Shown: in pieces, positions 29,747-38,636 of the stretch
Numbering within the stretch: position 1 is the stretch's first letter
Layout of the letters: each line of letters opens with the position of its first letter
Source: Chlorobium sp.
GTDB taxonomy: Bacteria; Bacteroidota; Chlorobiia; Chlorobiales; Chlorobiaceae
Assembly: GCF_021740465.1 (NCBI RefSeq)
Contig: NZ_JAIOZR010000001.1
Span: 152,800 to 216,799, forward strand
Direction: 5' to 3'
Length of the DNA stretch: 64,000 bases
Program-made: the position numbers and the translations under genes
Notes under the pieces: generated by a model
The model's input: the letters and a program-made list of their open reading frames with translations, nothing else
Databases searched by the model: none
What the model was told of the DNA's origin: nothing

Positions 29747-30253
29747 TTAAAGCAGCGCCGGTCTGATCAGGCTTACCCACTGCTGAATACGGGAAGCGCT
29801 CAGATGGTCCTGATTGTCGGCATCGAGAGCCAGACCGACAAAAGAGCCGTGAACGAAAGCCCGCGAACCGGAGTAGTCATAACCTTCAGCGGGCCATGCC
29901 CCGATCACCTTTGCGCCTCTTTCGAAAAATTTTTCATAAAGGATTCCCATGCCATCGAGAAAATAGTCGCCGTAACTCAACTGGTCGCCAAGTCCGAAAA
30001 ACGCGACGGTTTTTCCCCTGCAGTCGAGAGAATCGAGACTCGGGAATACATTGTACCAGTCATCCTGAAGCTCCCCGGCTCCCCATGTCGATGTGCCGAT
30101 CAGAAGAGAATCATATCCGGCAAGCGTATCGGCACCAACATCCCGGATATTGTAGTTGTCCACATGTTCGTATCCGATTACGGCGGCAATGAGATCGGCT
30201 GCGTTTTCGGTATTACCGGTCTGCGAACCCCAGAAAAGGCCTATTTTTTTCAT
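29747..30253 (-). CDS. fldA: Flavodoxin
   Basis: 168 residues, long-chain type. FMN phosphate loop IGLFWGSQTGNTENAADLI at the N terminus; the two aromatic FMN-stacking loops are TSTWGAGELQDDW and FGLGDQLSYGDYFLDG. A one- or two-electron carrier that replaces ferredoxin under iron limitation. It ends the iron gene block, 43 bases behind a small Cys/His protein gene, which fits iron-dependent expression. Confidence 0.95.
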   Translation of the reverse strand: MKKIGLFWGSQTGNTENAADLIAAVIGYEHVDNYNIRDVGADTLAGYDSLLIGTSTWGAGELQDDWYNVFPSLDSLDCRGKTVAFFGLGDQLSYGDYFLDGMGILYEKFFERGAKVIGAWPAEGYDYSGSRAFVHGSFVGLALDADNQDHLSASRIQQWVSLIRPALL

Positions 30254-30296
30254 GTTCCGTTTGGTGTTTTAACTGTTGATCGAATAGTGCTCCTGT

Positions 30297-30653
30297 TTAC
30301 ATTCCGCCATCTTCCGTTCCCGGCAAAGGAGAGCTTTCGCCAAAAAGCGCAGGCAAACCAAGTTCCTCTGAAACCGCCTCATGAATTGCATTGCTGAACA
30401 TGCTGAAATCCTCTTCGGGAACGATCAGCGAAACGATTCCAAGCATGATGATCATGGGAGCAGGGTTGCATCCCGATTTGTCGCCGACGTACTGCTCTTC
30501 CCTCCGATAGCACTCTTCCATGATCTGGAAGAGTGCCTGCTTGTGCAGCACCACCATGGCATACCGGTAATGCAGATGAAATGCACCGCATGTGCATTTC
30601 TGAACCTGACAATGAAAATGGCAGCCGTTTTTCCTCTCTCCACCAGGCTTCAT
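30297..30653 (-). CDS. Small Cys/His protein of the iron block
   Basis: 118 residues from an ATG with a strong ribosome-binding site (AAAGGAGGAGCT). The N-terminal part carries CHFHCQVQKCTCGAFHLHY, rich in possible metal ligands, then a helical middle (KQALFQIMEECYRREEQ) and a C-terminal segment with PEEDFSMFSNAIHEAVSEEL. No signal peptide. I do not know a characterised homologue. Position between feoC and flavodoxin suggests a role in iron handling or its control; that is inference. Confidence 0.75.
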   Translation of the reverse strand: MKPGGERKNGCHFHCQVQKCTCGAFHLHYRYAMVVLHKQALFQIMEECYRREEQYVGDKSGCNPAPMIIMLGIVSLIVPEEDFSMFSNAIHEAVSEELGLPALFGESSPLPGTEDGGM

Positions 30654-30759
30654 AGCTCCTCCTTTTATTTATTTAGTCTTTTTATAATTAATAAAACCGT
30701 TACAAAAAAAACGGAATGCTGAACAAACCGTTCGTCGTAATCCGTTCCCGCCGGCTCGC

Positions 30760-30984
30760 TTACCCCTCGATCCACTGATACCAGGTTACCTTGTGCCCGC
30801 CGCACTTGCCGCAGCAGGTGCTTGAAAAAACATCTCCGGTTTTCTTTTCGACGCTCCCTTTTCTGACCCAGTGGTCGAGCATCGACTCTGCGGTACCCTG
30901 ATCGGTATTGAAATGCCCGGCAACTTCACCGAGCGATACCCGGTTTCTCTCTCTGAGAAACCCCCTGAGATCTGTAAGTGTCAT
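30760..30984 (-). CDS. feoC: FeoC-like regulator/accessory protein
   Basis: 74 residues. Winged helix TLTDLRGFLRERNRVSLGEV with HFNTDQGTAESMLDHW, followed by the Cys cluster CCGKCGG near the C terminus, the usual site of the FeoC iron-sulfur or metal centre, and a terminal Trp-rich tail. FeoC proteins work with the FeoB transporter, either guarding it from proteolysis or acting as iron-sensing regulators. 78 bases behind feoB. Confidence 0.88.
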   Translation of the reverse strand: MTLTDLRGFLRERNRVSLGEVAGHFNTDQGTAESMLDHWVRKGSVEKKTGDVFSSTCCGKCGGHKVTWYQWIEG

Positions 30985-31015
30985 GCCATCCTCCTCTTGT
31001 TATGATTGCGCGAAA

Positions 31016-31042
31016 GGAGCGGTCCATGCACGCAACCGCCCC
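31016..31042. terminator. Hairpin between feoB and feoC
   Basis: GGAGCGGT pairs with ACCGCCCC (7 of 8) around an 11-base loop. A T run follows on the plus strand, where no gene needs it; on the minus strand TTTC follows, so it may only weaken read-through from feoB to feoC. Confidence 0.45.
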
Positions 31043-31062
31043 TTTTTTTCATTTGACGAAGC

Positions 31063-33414
31063 CTATCGGACTTCAGCACGTCCGCCCTTCAGATACATCA
31101 GACCGACCGCCGCAAAAAGCAGAAGCGCCATGCAGCCGATCCATACCGCCGATGATGCCGGATGAAGGCTGAATGTTGCCGTCTGGTAGACGATGACGGC
31201 AAAGAAATACGCAAGTCCGGTAGTCCATGCACCTGCAAAAAGTGTCCATCCGATATTGGTTTCGCGATAGACTGCGGCGATGGCTGCCGCACATGGGAAA
31301 TAGAGCAGTATGAACACCAGGTAGGCAAAGGCGCCTGCCGTTCCGTCGAAAAGCGATACCATCGAGCCGAAAATAGATGTGCCGACCTCCTGATCTTCGG
31401 CGACAGCTGCCCTGTCGGATACATCGCCGATCGAGATGCCGAGAGGATCGAGCAACGTTTCCGTCACACCGGCAAGATTTTCAGGTATCGTGGCAAATGC
31501 CTCCGACAGCGCGCCAAAGAGACTGAACGACACCTCCTTTTCCGCCTCGCCCTCTTCGCTTGACGACATCTGCGCATAGAGATTGTCGAGCGTTCCAACC
31601 ACGGCTTCTTTTGCAAAAATACCGGTAAAGAGCCCAACGGCGGCAGGCCAGTTCTCCTCGCTGACACCGAACGGGGTGAATGCCGGCGTTATGGCCTTTC
31701 CGGTAACTGAAAGCACCGAACGTTCGGTATCTTCATTGCCGAAGGTTCCGTCGGTGCCAAGCGAGTTCATGATGCTCAGCACCATGATGACCGGCACCAG
31801 CACTTTCCCGGCCTTGAAAAGGAATGACTTCAGCAGCTCCCACACCCTGAGGGCAATACCCTGCAGCGTCGGCAGATGGTATGCCGGCATCTCCATGATA
31901 AACGGGGATACGTCGCCCCTTAGCAGGGTATTTTTCAGGATGAATCCGGTCATCACGGCAACGGCTATTCCCATAAGATAGAGCAGAAACACAAGGTTCT
32001 GACCTCCAACAGGGAAGAATGCCGCCGCGAAAAGCGCATAAACCGGAAGCCTTGCGCCGCAGGACATGAATGGCACCATCATGATGGTCATGACCCTGTC
32101 GCGCTCGTCGTTCATGGTCCTTGCCGACATGATGGCCGGCACCGAGCAGCCGAAGCCGACAAGCATGGGAATGAAGGCTTTCCCCGGCAGGCCTATCGCC
32201 CTCATTCCCCGGTCCATGACATAGGCGGCTCTTGCCATGTATCCTGAATCTTCGAGGATGGAGAGGAAAATGAACATGAATCCGATGGGCGGAATGAAGG
32301 TGGCCATGGTCTGCAGAGCACCGCCCAGCCCTCCTGCAATGATGGCGGCAAGCCACTCGGGGGATCCGAGGGATGCGAGCAGAAACCCGAAACCGTCAAC
32401 AAACAGTGCGCCGGCAGCGATGTCGAAGAAATCAATAAAGGCGCCTCCTATATTGATGGTAAAAAGAAACATCAGATACATCACAAGCAGAAACATCGGG
32501 ATGCCGAGGAATCTGTTAAGCACCACCCGGTCGATACGATCGGTAAATATCACCTTCTTATCGTCACTTCTTTTGACGACACTTGCCGACAGATCGCCAA
32601 CGAAACGGTAGTGGGTATCGGCTATGACGATATCGGCATCATCCCCGAGCTGCCTGACCAGCGTTTCCCGTCGACGCTCGACAATCTGCCGCATGCTGTC
32701 GTCGAGTTTCGCTTCGAGACTGTGATCACCTTCGAGCAGCTTGAGAGCAAGCCATGCCGGATCGTACCGCAACGCTGCGGCTGCCGGGGAAACCTCCGCC
32801 GACATCTCCCTGATAGCCTTGTCGAGAGCGCCTGGATAGGTAACCCGTTTGCCTGCCACCCTTTTTTCAACAACCCCGCTGGCAATAGCCGCTTTCAGCT
32901 CGCCGATTCCTTCACCGCGCGATGCGACCAGAGGCACAACCGCTGTTCCGAGACGCATGGAAAGCTCTGCGACATCGGTTTCAATGCCTTTTTCTGCAGC
33001 CACATCAATCATGTTGAGCGCAACGACTACCGGAACCTGCATTTCAAGCAGCCTGCTCGTCAGGTAGAGATTCCTGTCGGGATTTGAAGCATCAACAATG
33101 TTGACGATAAGATCCGCCTCACCCGACATAATATAGTCCCGGGCTATCTCCTCATCCTGGGAAAGTGCCGAAAGCGAATAAATGCCGGGCAGATCGACAA
33201 GCTCATATAGTGTTCCGTTATGTGTAAAGTGACCGATCTTCCGGTCCACCGTCACGCCAGGCCAGTTCCCAACCCGCTGGTTCAATCCGGTCAGCATGTT
33301 GAACAGCGTGGTCTTGCCGCAATTCGGATTCCCCACGACGGCTACAACACTCCCCTTCACCTTCATACCTTCCGGCTTCACCACTGCTCCAATCATTTCC
33401 TCTGTCTGCATCAT
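31063..33414 (-). CDS. feoB: Ferrous iron transporter FeoB
   Basis: 783 residues. N-terminal GTPase domain with G1 GNPNCGKTTLFN, G3 DLPG, G4 NMID and G5-type SRGE, then a GDI helix region and a membrane domain with Gate motifs (FGCSVPAIMSARTM, and SCGARLPVYALFAAAFF). Carries ferrous iron across the inner membrane. Overlaps the upstream feoA stop by 4 bases (ATGA), so the two are translationally coupled. Confidence 0.97.
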   Translation of the reverse strand: MMQTEEMIGAVVKPEGMKVKGSVVAVVGNPNCGKTTLFNMLTGLNQRVGNWPGVTVDRKIGHFTHNGTLYELVDLPGIYSLSALSQDEEIARDYIMSGEADLIVNIVDASNPDRNLYLTSRLLEMQVPVVVALNMIDVAAEKGIETDVAELSMRLGTAVVPLVASRGEGIGELKAAIASGVVEKRVAGKRVTYPGALDKAIREMSAEVSPAAAALRYDPAWLALKLLEGDHSLEAKLDDSMRQIVERRRETLVRQLGDDADIVIADTHYRFVGDLSASVVKRSDDKKVIFTDRIDRVVLNRFLGIPMFLLVMYLMFLFTINIGGAFIDFFDIAAGALFVDGFGFLLASLGSPEWLAAIIAGGLGGALQTMATFIPPIGFMFIFLSILEDSGYMARAAYVMDRGMRAIGLPGKAFIPMLVGFGCSVPAIMSARTMNDERDRVMTIMMVPFMSCGARLPVYALFAAAFFPVGGQNLVFLLYLMGIAVAVMTGFILKNTLLRGDVSPFIMEMPAYHLPTLQGIALRVWELLKSFLFKAGKVLVPVIMVLSIMNSLGTDGTFGNEDTERSVLSVTGKAITPAFTPFGVSEENWPAAVGLFTGIFAKEAVVGTLDNLYAQMSSSEEGEAEKEVSFSLFGALSEAFATIPENLAGVTETLLDPLGISIGDVSDRAAVAEDQEVGTSIFGSMVSLFDGTAGAFAYLVFILLYFPCAAAIAAVYRETNIGWTLFAGAWTTGLAYFFAVIVYQTATFSLHPASSAVWIGCMALLLFAAVGLMYLKGGRAEVR

Positions 33415-33638
33415 TTCACCTCCTCTACAAGGATTCCTTCAACCTCTTTTTTTCGAAGCGAAAGCCTGTAGTTTCTGACAGACACTTCCATAGGATCGCC
33501 AAACGGCGCAACACCCTCAACCCTGACTACCTCGCCAGCCAGCAACCCCATATCGAGAAGCCTTTTACGTAAAGCCGGTACAGCGTCGATCTTCACAACC
33601 CTGCCGGCCTGCCCTTTTCTTAATTCCGATAAATTCAT
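33411..33638 (-). CDS. feoA: FeoA, second copy
   Basis: 75 residues, SH3-like FeoA fold: MNLSELRKGQAGRVVKID, then RLLDMGLLAGEVVRVEGVAP and MEVSVRNYRLSLRKKEVEGI. Small cytosolic partner of FeoB. Overlaps both neighbours by 4 bases. Confidence 0.94.
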   Translation of the reverse strand: MNLSELRKGQAGRVVKIDAVPALRKRLLDMGLLAGEVVRVEGVAPFGDPMEVSVRNYRLSLRKKEVEGILVEEVK

Positions 33639-33940
33639 TTGAGTATCCTTCTTACTATTATTTGCATTGCCGTTCGCTTATCAAGCGCCATTTTTCCATC
33701 CCTGACCCTGAGCAGCAGCGGCACACCGGGAGTGTTCTGCACCACCTCGACTACCTGGCCCGGAGAAAAACCCATCTCGGAAAGGCGGGCCGATCGCGCC
33801 TCACCCCTGCCGTGCCGGTGCCTGCCTTCACTGCCGCATTCGCCATGACGGGCACACGCTCCAGACTGATGCCGCTCGGCATGCCTTACGCCTACTATTT
33901 CTGCCGTTTCACCGCAGGTCAACATTGCCAATGGACACAT
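33635..33940 (-). CDS. feoA: FeoA, first copy, with His/Cys-rich insert
   Basis: 101 residues from ATG 33940 behind GGGAG (a longer frame to 33976 would overlap the porin stop). The FeoA fold is seen in MCPLAMLTCGETAEIVGV and in SEMGFSPGQVVEVVQ and PLLLRVRDGKMALDKRTA. Between them residues 19-51 form an insertion with five His and two Cys (HAERHQSGACARHGECG, RHRHGRG), a likely metal-binding loop that FeoA proteins normally lack. Confidence 0.88.
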   Translation of the reverse strand: MCPLAMLTCGETAEIVGVRHAERHQSGACARHGECGSEGRHRHGRGEARSARLSEMGFSPGQVVEVVQNTPGVPLLLRVRDGKMALDKRTAMQIIVRRILK

Positions 33941-33959
33941 CACCTCTTCTCCCCGATTA

Positions 33960-34961
33960 TTAAAATTCCATGGCAAGCTGGAGCGTCACCATATCGCTTT
34001 TCGTACTGTCGTCGTTTTTCATGTGCAGGTACTCCAGCGCAAGCACAGCCTCTTCGGCAAGGTCATAGGCAAGTGTGGCTCCGTACTGCTTTTCCACCTC
34101 GAAATCATCCGCGCCGGCATAACGAAGGGCCAGATGGAGCGGAAGCGGAAAATCATAACCGATTTCGAAATTGCAGGCCTGCGGCTGCATGCCTGCCAGA
34201 TCGCCATCGGAGAATGTATCCGCCGCTGTGAGGTATTCTGCCCGAAATTCGAAGCTGCCTATGCCGGCGATACCGTAAACGGAGTATCCCCCGACAAACT
34301 CCGAGGTCTCATGGCCATAGGGTTCATAGGCGTCCTGCAGACCATCGGTATCGGCGATGTTGCTGATATATGAAGCACCAAGCCCGTAGCGGAACGATTC
34401 ACTCACCTCTCCGGCAGCGCCTATGGCCGCCACAAAGGTGTTGATATCATCCTTTCCTGCTTTCTGCACATCACCCTTCAGAAGAGCGAGAGACGCCGTC
34501 AGCGGATCGGCTTCGTAGCCTGCCCGAAGCGAAGCGTGATGCTTGGTTTCGCCAAGTTCGAGGGTCAGAGGGTCGGAAATCATGCCGGTTGCAAAATTAC
34601 CGAAGGCCTGGGTCATACGCCCTGCTTCGGCGAAGAACGGCATATCCTCTTTTTTCATCCTGATGTAGGCTTCGTCCACGAGCAGCTCGTCGTCGCCGTC
34701 CTCTTCATAGAGCAGTACGACATGGGCGCTGAGCCAGTCAGTCACTCTGGCTTCAAGATCGAGCTCGAAAGTTGCAAGAGAGAGATCGCTCGAACTGGCG
34801 CCATCGCTGTCGACGTAGGTACCTTCGACCTCTACAAGCCCGGAAAAAGTCACCCCTTTAATGATCTCGGTTTTTCCCGACTCGCTTTCGGCGGCTGAAA
34901 CGGGAAAAGAGAGCAGAACGCCGAGACAGACGAGTGAGATGGTTTTTTTTAATCTGTTCAT
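33960..34961 (-). CDS. Outer-membrane porin, LbtU-like
   Basis: 333 residues with a signal peptide (MNRLKKTISLVCLGVLLSFP, cut near VSAAES). The rest alternates polar and hydrophobic residues with many aromatic ends, as in beta-barrels, and ends in Phe. LbtU-type proteins were described as siderophore porins; the position as first gene ahead of feoA-feoA-feoB supports a role in iron entry across the outer membrane. The AT-rich stretch 34990-35080 just upstream probably holds the promoter, with GATAAT-like words that could belong to a Fur site, too weak to call. Confidence 0.75.
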   Translation of the reverse strand: MNRLKKTISLVCLGVLLSFPVSAAESESGKTEIIKGVTFSGLVEVEGTYVDSDGASSSDLSLATFELDLEARVTDWLSAHVVLLYEEDGDDELLVDEAYIRMKKEDMPFFAEAGRMTQAFGNFATGMISDPLTLELGETKHHASLRAGYEADPLTASLALLKGDVQKAGKDDINTFVAAIGAAGEVSESFRYGLGASYISNIADTDGLQDAYEPYGHETSEFVGGYSVYGIAGIGSFEFRAEYLTAADTFSDGDLAGMQPQACNFEIGYDFPLPLHLALRYAGADDFEVEKQYGATLAYDLAEEAVLALEYLHMKNDDSTKSDMVTLQLAMEF

Positions 34962-35091
34962 GACTAATGAAATGCGGTTAAAGATTGACGATGAGAAAAA
35001 AAAATGGGCTGAGCCTCGCTCACGAATTATCTATAATTAATCGTTGAATATATTATTATCTGGATTAATTACAAATTATAAACAGAAAAGC

Positions 35092-35115
35092 AAAAACCCC
35101 GGAATTACCGGGGTT
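35092..35115 (-). terminator. Terminator of the Tol-Pal operon
   Basis: On the minus strand AACCCCGG-TAATT-CCGGGGTT runs into TTTTT, 29 bases behind the cpoB/ybgF stop. Confidence 0.88.
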
Positions 35116-35143
35116 CCGCCGACCAGTCGAGTCCTGAAGGACT

Positions 35144-35899
35144 TTACTGCAGCTTCTTTTTTGCCATGGCCGCTTCCGGCGAAGACGGATAAACGTTCAT
35201 GATATCCCTGAACCGGGCTTTCGCATTGACCTGATCGCCAAGCTGCTCGAAGGCAAGCCCCTGCTTGTAGAGTGCTGCCGGACGCCTGTTGCTTTTCGTG
35301 TATTTGGCGATGACGACCTGATACTCCAGAACGGCCTTTTCGTACCATTTCTCGCTGAAGTAGCTTTCGGCGATATAGAACTGCGCATCGTCGAACAGGC
35401 TCGATTTCGGGTAGGTCTGCATAAGCGCCGTAAAACTCTCCCTTGCCGAAGCGTAACTGTTTTTTGAGAGCTTCTGCACGCCGTCGTTGAGAAGCGCACT
35501 GTCGGTTGAAACTGAAGCGGGAACAGAACCCGCAGCACCCACGCTGCCCTTCGATACCGCAGACTTCTGCGAACCGAGTCCAAGCTGCTGCTCAATACGT
35601 CCGAGCCGGGTATCGATATTGTCCATCTTCTGCACCAGGAGCGAATCCTCAAGACCCAGCCGACCGAAGGTCTGCCGGTTCCTGTAGCCCATCTCCTCGA
35701 GCTTGCCCTGCAACTGTGAAACCTCATCGCGAACCTGCTGAACGTCGGAATATGAGGCCGCAGACTGTGATTTTATGGTTTCCGATTCCGTCCGGAGTTT
35801 TCTGACATCGTCGGAAACAACAACAAGATCGGATTTGGACGCACAGCCGCCAAGCGCTACTACCGGAAAAAGAAAGAATAAAACGCCCTTGATTTTCAT
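35144..35899 (-). CDS. cpoB: Tol-Pal system protein CpoB/YbgF
   Basis: 251 residues. Lipoprotein-type start (LFFLFPVVALGGCASK, lipobox GGC), a coiled-coil section at about 30-95 (SDLVVVSDDVRKLRTESETI and following), and three TPR units in the C-terminal half (SARESFTALMQTYPKSSLFD; EKAVLEYQVVIAKYTKSNRR; QVNAKARFRDIMNVYPSSPE). CpoB links outer-membrane constriction by Tol-Pal with peptidoglycan synthesis. Last gene of the Tol-Pal cluster, with a terminator behind it. In E. coli it is a periplasmic protein and not a lipoprotein, so lipid anchoring here would be a small difference. Confidence 0.88.
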   Translation of the reverse strand: MKIKGVLFFLFPVVALGGCASKSDLVVVSDDVRKLRTESETIKSQSAASYSDVQQVRDEVSQLQGKLEEMGYRNRQTFGRLGLEDSLLVQKMDNIDTRLGRIEQQLGLGSQKSAVSKGSVGAAGSVPASVSTDSALLNDGVQKLSKNSYASARESFTALMQTYPKSSLFDDAQFYIAESYFSEKWYEKAVLEYQVVIAKYTKSNRRPAALYKQGLAFEQLGDQVNAKARFRDIMNVYPSSPEAAMAKKKLQ

Positions 35900-35962
35900 A
35901 GGTCGGAATAAGGATTAGTTCATCATATCGTCGGATACGCCCCGAACTGCGGGGCATGCCGG

Positions 35963-36460
35963 TTATTTTACAATAAAATGAGCCCTTCTGTTCTTTGCCC
36001 AGGCCTCTTCGTTCTGACCCTTGTCAAACGGGCGCTCTTCTCCGTAGGTAATGGTTTCAAGGCGCGATGCGGCAACGCCGAGCCTCACCATGAACTCTTT
36101 GGCACTGATAGCCCTGCGCTCTCCAAGAGCTATGTTGTATTCGGAAGTACCGCGGTCGTCGCAATGGCCTTCGATAATGACCTGCCTGGCTGAGTTGCTT
36201 TTCATCCACGAGGCATTCTCCGTCAGGCGCTGTTGAGCTTCGGCTGCGAGAATCGAACTGTCGTAATCAAAAAAAACGTCTCCGATAGGTCCGGTCTGAT
36301 ACTCGTCGAATCCGTATCCGCGGCTTGCGCCCGATGCGCTGCCCTGAAGGGAAGATCCCTGTCCGGCATCGCTGTCTGAAGAGGTAACGGCGCTTTTTGA
36401 CGAACATCCGGCACTGGCCATCATGGCTATTACAAGCAATGCCCCTAATCTGGTTCTCAT
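35963..36460 (-). CDS. pal: Peptidoglycan-associated lipoprotein Pal, copy 1
   Basis: 165 residues from ATG 36460; a longer open frame reaching 36787 runs through the preceding terminator and pal copy 2 and is rejected. Signal peptide with lipobox (MMASAGCSS), short Ser/Gly linker, and an OmpA-like domain with the peptidoglycan-binding motif [20 protein letters not shown]. Binds peptidoglycan and TolB. Separated from the second copy by a clear terminator. Confidence 0.93.
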   Translation of the reverse strand: MRTRLGALLVIAMMASAGCSSKSAVTSSDSDAGQGSSLQGSASGASRGYGFDEYQTGPIGDVFFDYDSSILAAEAQQRLTENASWMKSNSARQVIIEGHCDDRGTSEYNIALGERRAISAKEFMVRLGVAASRLETITYGEERPFDKGQNEEAWAKNRRAHFIVK

Positions 36461-36483
36461 GGTATCCTGATATTTATATCGTG

Positions 36484-36513
36484 AAAAAAAAGGGCAGGCA
36501 TCACTGCCTGCCC
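36484..36513 (-). terminator. Terminator between the two pal genes
   Basis: On the minus strand GGGCAGGCA-GTGA-TGCCTGCCC is followed by eight T residues. It sits 30 bases behind pal copy 2 and ahead of pal copy 1. Confidence 0.9.
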
Positions 36514-36542
36514 CGTAGTTACAAACAAGCAAGCTGCCTGTC

Positions 36543-37019
36543 TTATTTTGCAGCAGGTGCAGGTGCAGCTGCGCCCTGTCCGACGAAGTGCGCTCTTCTG
36601 TTCTGAGCCCATGAAGCCTCATCGTGGCCGAGAGCGAAAGGACGCTCTTCACCGAAGCTGACGGCCTGCATTCTTGCAGGATCGGCACCGATGTTGACCA
36701 TGTAGTCCTTGGCTGCATTGGCACGACGCTCGCCGAGAGCCATGTTGTATTCGTTGGTGCCGCGCTCGTCGCAGTGACCTTCGACAATGAGGGTACCGGT
36801 GACGTTCTGCTTCATCCAGTCGAAGTTCTTCTGAAGCTGCTGAACAGCTTCTGCACGGAGCTCAGACTTGTCGTAATCGAAGAAAATATCGCCAAGCTCG
36901 ACAGACGGCGGCGGTATTACTTCAGGAGCTACGACAACATCTTCCTGGCAGCAGCAGGCTCCAAGAAAGAGCATGCCTGGTATGAACATGCTTCTGAGTA
37001 GTGGTTTTACGGTTCTCAT
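36543..37019 (-). CDS. pal: Peptidoglycan-associated lipoprotein Pal, copy 2
   Basis: 158 residues. Signal peptide and lipobox [10 protein letters not shown], then an OmpA-like domain with [19 protein letters not shown] and [20 protein letters not shown], ending in an Ala/Pro tail ([12 protein letters not shown]). About two thirds of the OmpA domain is identical in kind to copy 1, so the pair came from tandem duplication. Directly behind tolB. Confidence 0.93.
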   Translation of the reverse strand: MRTVKPLLRSMFIPGMLFLGACCCQEDVVVAPEVIPPPSVELGDIFFDYDKSELRAEAVQQLQKNFDWMKQNVTGTLIVEGHCDERGTNEYNMALGERRANAAKDYMVNIGADPARMQAVSFGEERPFALGHDEASWAQNRRAHFVGQGAAAPAPAAK

Positions 37020-37056
37020 GCTTCCCCCTTTTTAAGGTTATTAACGAAAAAATATA

Positions 37057-38388
37057 CTAACGGAACAAAGACCAGGACGGCTGCATCTGATCGCCATCCA
37101 TCTGTAATAAACGCCGCTGGTTTTCTCCGTTCGAACTCATAACATAGAGCTTCTTTCCTCCCTGACGATTGGAGGTGAAAACTATCATACTCCCATCGGG
37201 AGACCATGAAGGCGATTCGTTTTCACGTACACCACTGGTAAGCCTTTTCAAGCCAGAACCATCGGCATTTATAACAAATATATTGATTTCCCCTGTTTTT
37301 TCCCATGTCGAGTAGGCAATTTTATCACCTGCAGGAGACCATGAAGGCTGGGTATTGTAACGTCCGCTGTAGGTAAGCCGCCTGGTGAGTCCGGACTGCA
37401 TATCCTGAATGAAAATCTGGGGAAGACCGTTTCTTGACGATACAAAAGCCATCTGACGGCCGTCGGCTGAAAAAGTCGGTGAGACGTCGATACCCTTGCT
37501 GTTGGTCAGCCTTCTGGCAATACCTCCGTCAGGCCGTACGAGATAGATCTCCTGATCGCCTTCGAATGAGAGGGTGGTAGCCAGCTCACTTGCGTTTCTC
37601 CATGCGGGATCGACGCTGACCCCGTTCTTGGCGACCGACGAAACCTTGTTGTCGTGCAGGTTTTTGATATAGAGCGTGGGACGCCCCGAGGTGTAAGATG
37701 TATAAGCAAGATAACGACCGTCGGGTGAAAGCACCGGAGTAAGGGATATAGAGCGGAAACTGGTAACCTGCTCAACGCCATAGCCATCAAAATCGCACTG
37801 GTATACCTCTTTTGATCCCGACTTGCTGGATATGAAAACTATCTTGCTGCCGAAAAAGGATTTCTTGCCGGTCAGAAGCTCGATGAGATCGGCAGAGAAT
37901 GCATGTCCCAGAGAGCGGAGCTGTTCTTCCTTGCCGCTGTAGGACTTCTTCAGGAGAAGCTTTGTACCGAAGGTATCATAGACCTCCATGTCGATGTTGA
38001 CCTTGCCGCCTTTTTTTGAAACTGCCCCTCCCGCATACACTTCGGCTCCTACCGAACTGAGGGCGCCGAAATTAACGCTGCCGCCCTTGCCATCACTCCC
38101 GGCACGAACATTCGATGGTGGAGGAAGGATCGTAAAAAGGTTGGAAAAAACCAGGCCGTCCTTGACGGTTTTATCGAATTCCCTTGCCCATTCGGACTCT
38201 TTTCCGCCTTTTGCTGCAGAACGGTCGAGAACAACCGCAATCTTGCCTCCGCCCTGTTTGCGGATCGCAATGTACTCCCCTTGCTCCTCGGCATGCAGAA
38301 AAAATGGCGAAAGAAACAGGCACCAGAGCAACAGTAGTGAGGTAATCACACCTTTCGAAGTTCCTGAATTCATGCCACAAGTGATCAT
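37057..38388 (-). CDS. tolB: Tol-Pal system beta-propeller protein TolB
   Basis: 443 residues, with ATG 38388 or 38373 as start. Signal peptide (SLLLLWCLFLSPFFLHAEEQ), N-terminal alpha/beta domain to about 190, then WD40-like TolB repeats (LSPDGRYLAYTSYTSGRPTL, FSADGRQMAFVSSRNGLPQI, WSPAGDKIAYSTWEKTGEIN, WSPDGSMIVFTSNRQGGKKL). Periplasmic, cycles between Pal and TolA. Confidence 0.95.
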   Translation of the reverse strand: MITCGMNSGTSKGVITSLLLLWCLFLSPFFLHAEEQGEYIAIRKQGGGKIAVVLDRSAAKGGKESEWAREFDKTVKDGLVFSNLFTILPPPSNVRAGSDGKGGSVNFGALSSVGAEVYAGGAVSKKGGKVNIDMEVYDTFGTKLLLKKSYSGKEEQLRSLGHAFSADLIELLTGKKSFFGSKIVFISSKSGSKEVYQCDFDGYGVEQVTSFRSISLTPVLSPDGRYLAYTSYTSGRPTLYIKNLHDNKVSSVAKNGVSVDPAWRNASELATTLSFEGDQEIYLVRPDGGIARRLTNSKGIDVSPTFSADGRQMAFVSSRNGLPQIFIQDMQSGLTRRLTYSGRYNTQPSWSPAGDKIAYSTWEKTGEINIFVINADGSGLKRLTSGVRENESPSWSPDGSMIVFTSNRQGGKKLYVMSSNGENQRRLLQMDGDQMQPSWSLFR

Positions 38389-38636
38389 AGAAAAGGCAGT
38401 TAACGGTTACGTTTATACTACTAAATATCTTTATCAGTGCAAAATGCTATCTTTTAAACACAGGGGTCAACGAGGAAAACCGTCCAAAAGCACTCGAAAA
38501 CTGCCAACGACGGTTAAACAGGGTTAAACAGGTACATGTAAATGGAATATACGCATAAAAAACACATACAAGAAATAACATGCTTCTGTTTGATCAACAC
38601 AACTCCCTTGCACGCCGGCCGGCTCCGTTACCATCT

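Noticed and set aside
34990-35080. Fur box upstream of the porin gene
   Set aside because: GATAAT-like words are present, but no 19-base match good enough to call a site.
36461-36787. N-terminal extension of pal copy 1 by about 109 codons
   Set aside because: It runs through a strong terminator and the other pal gene in a wrong frame; a normal lipoprotein signal peptide begins at 36460.
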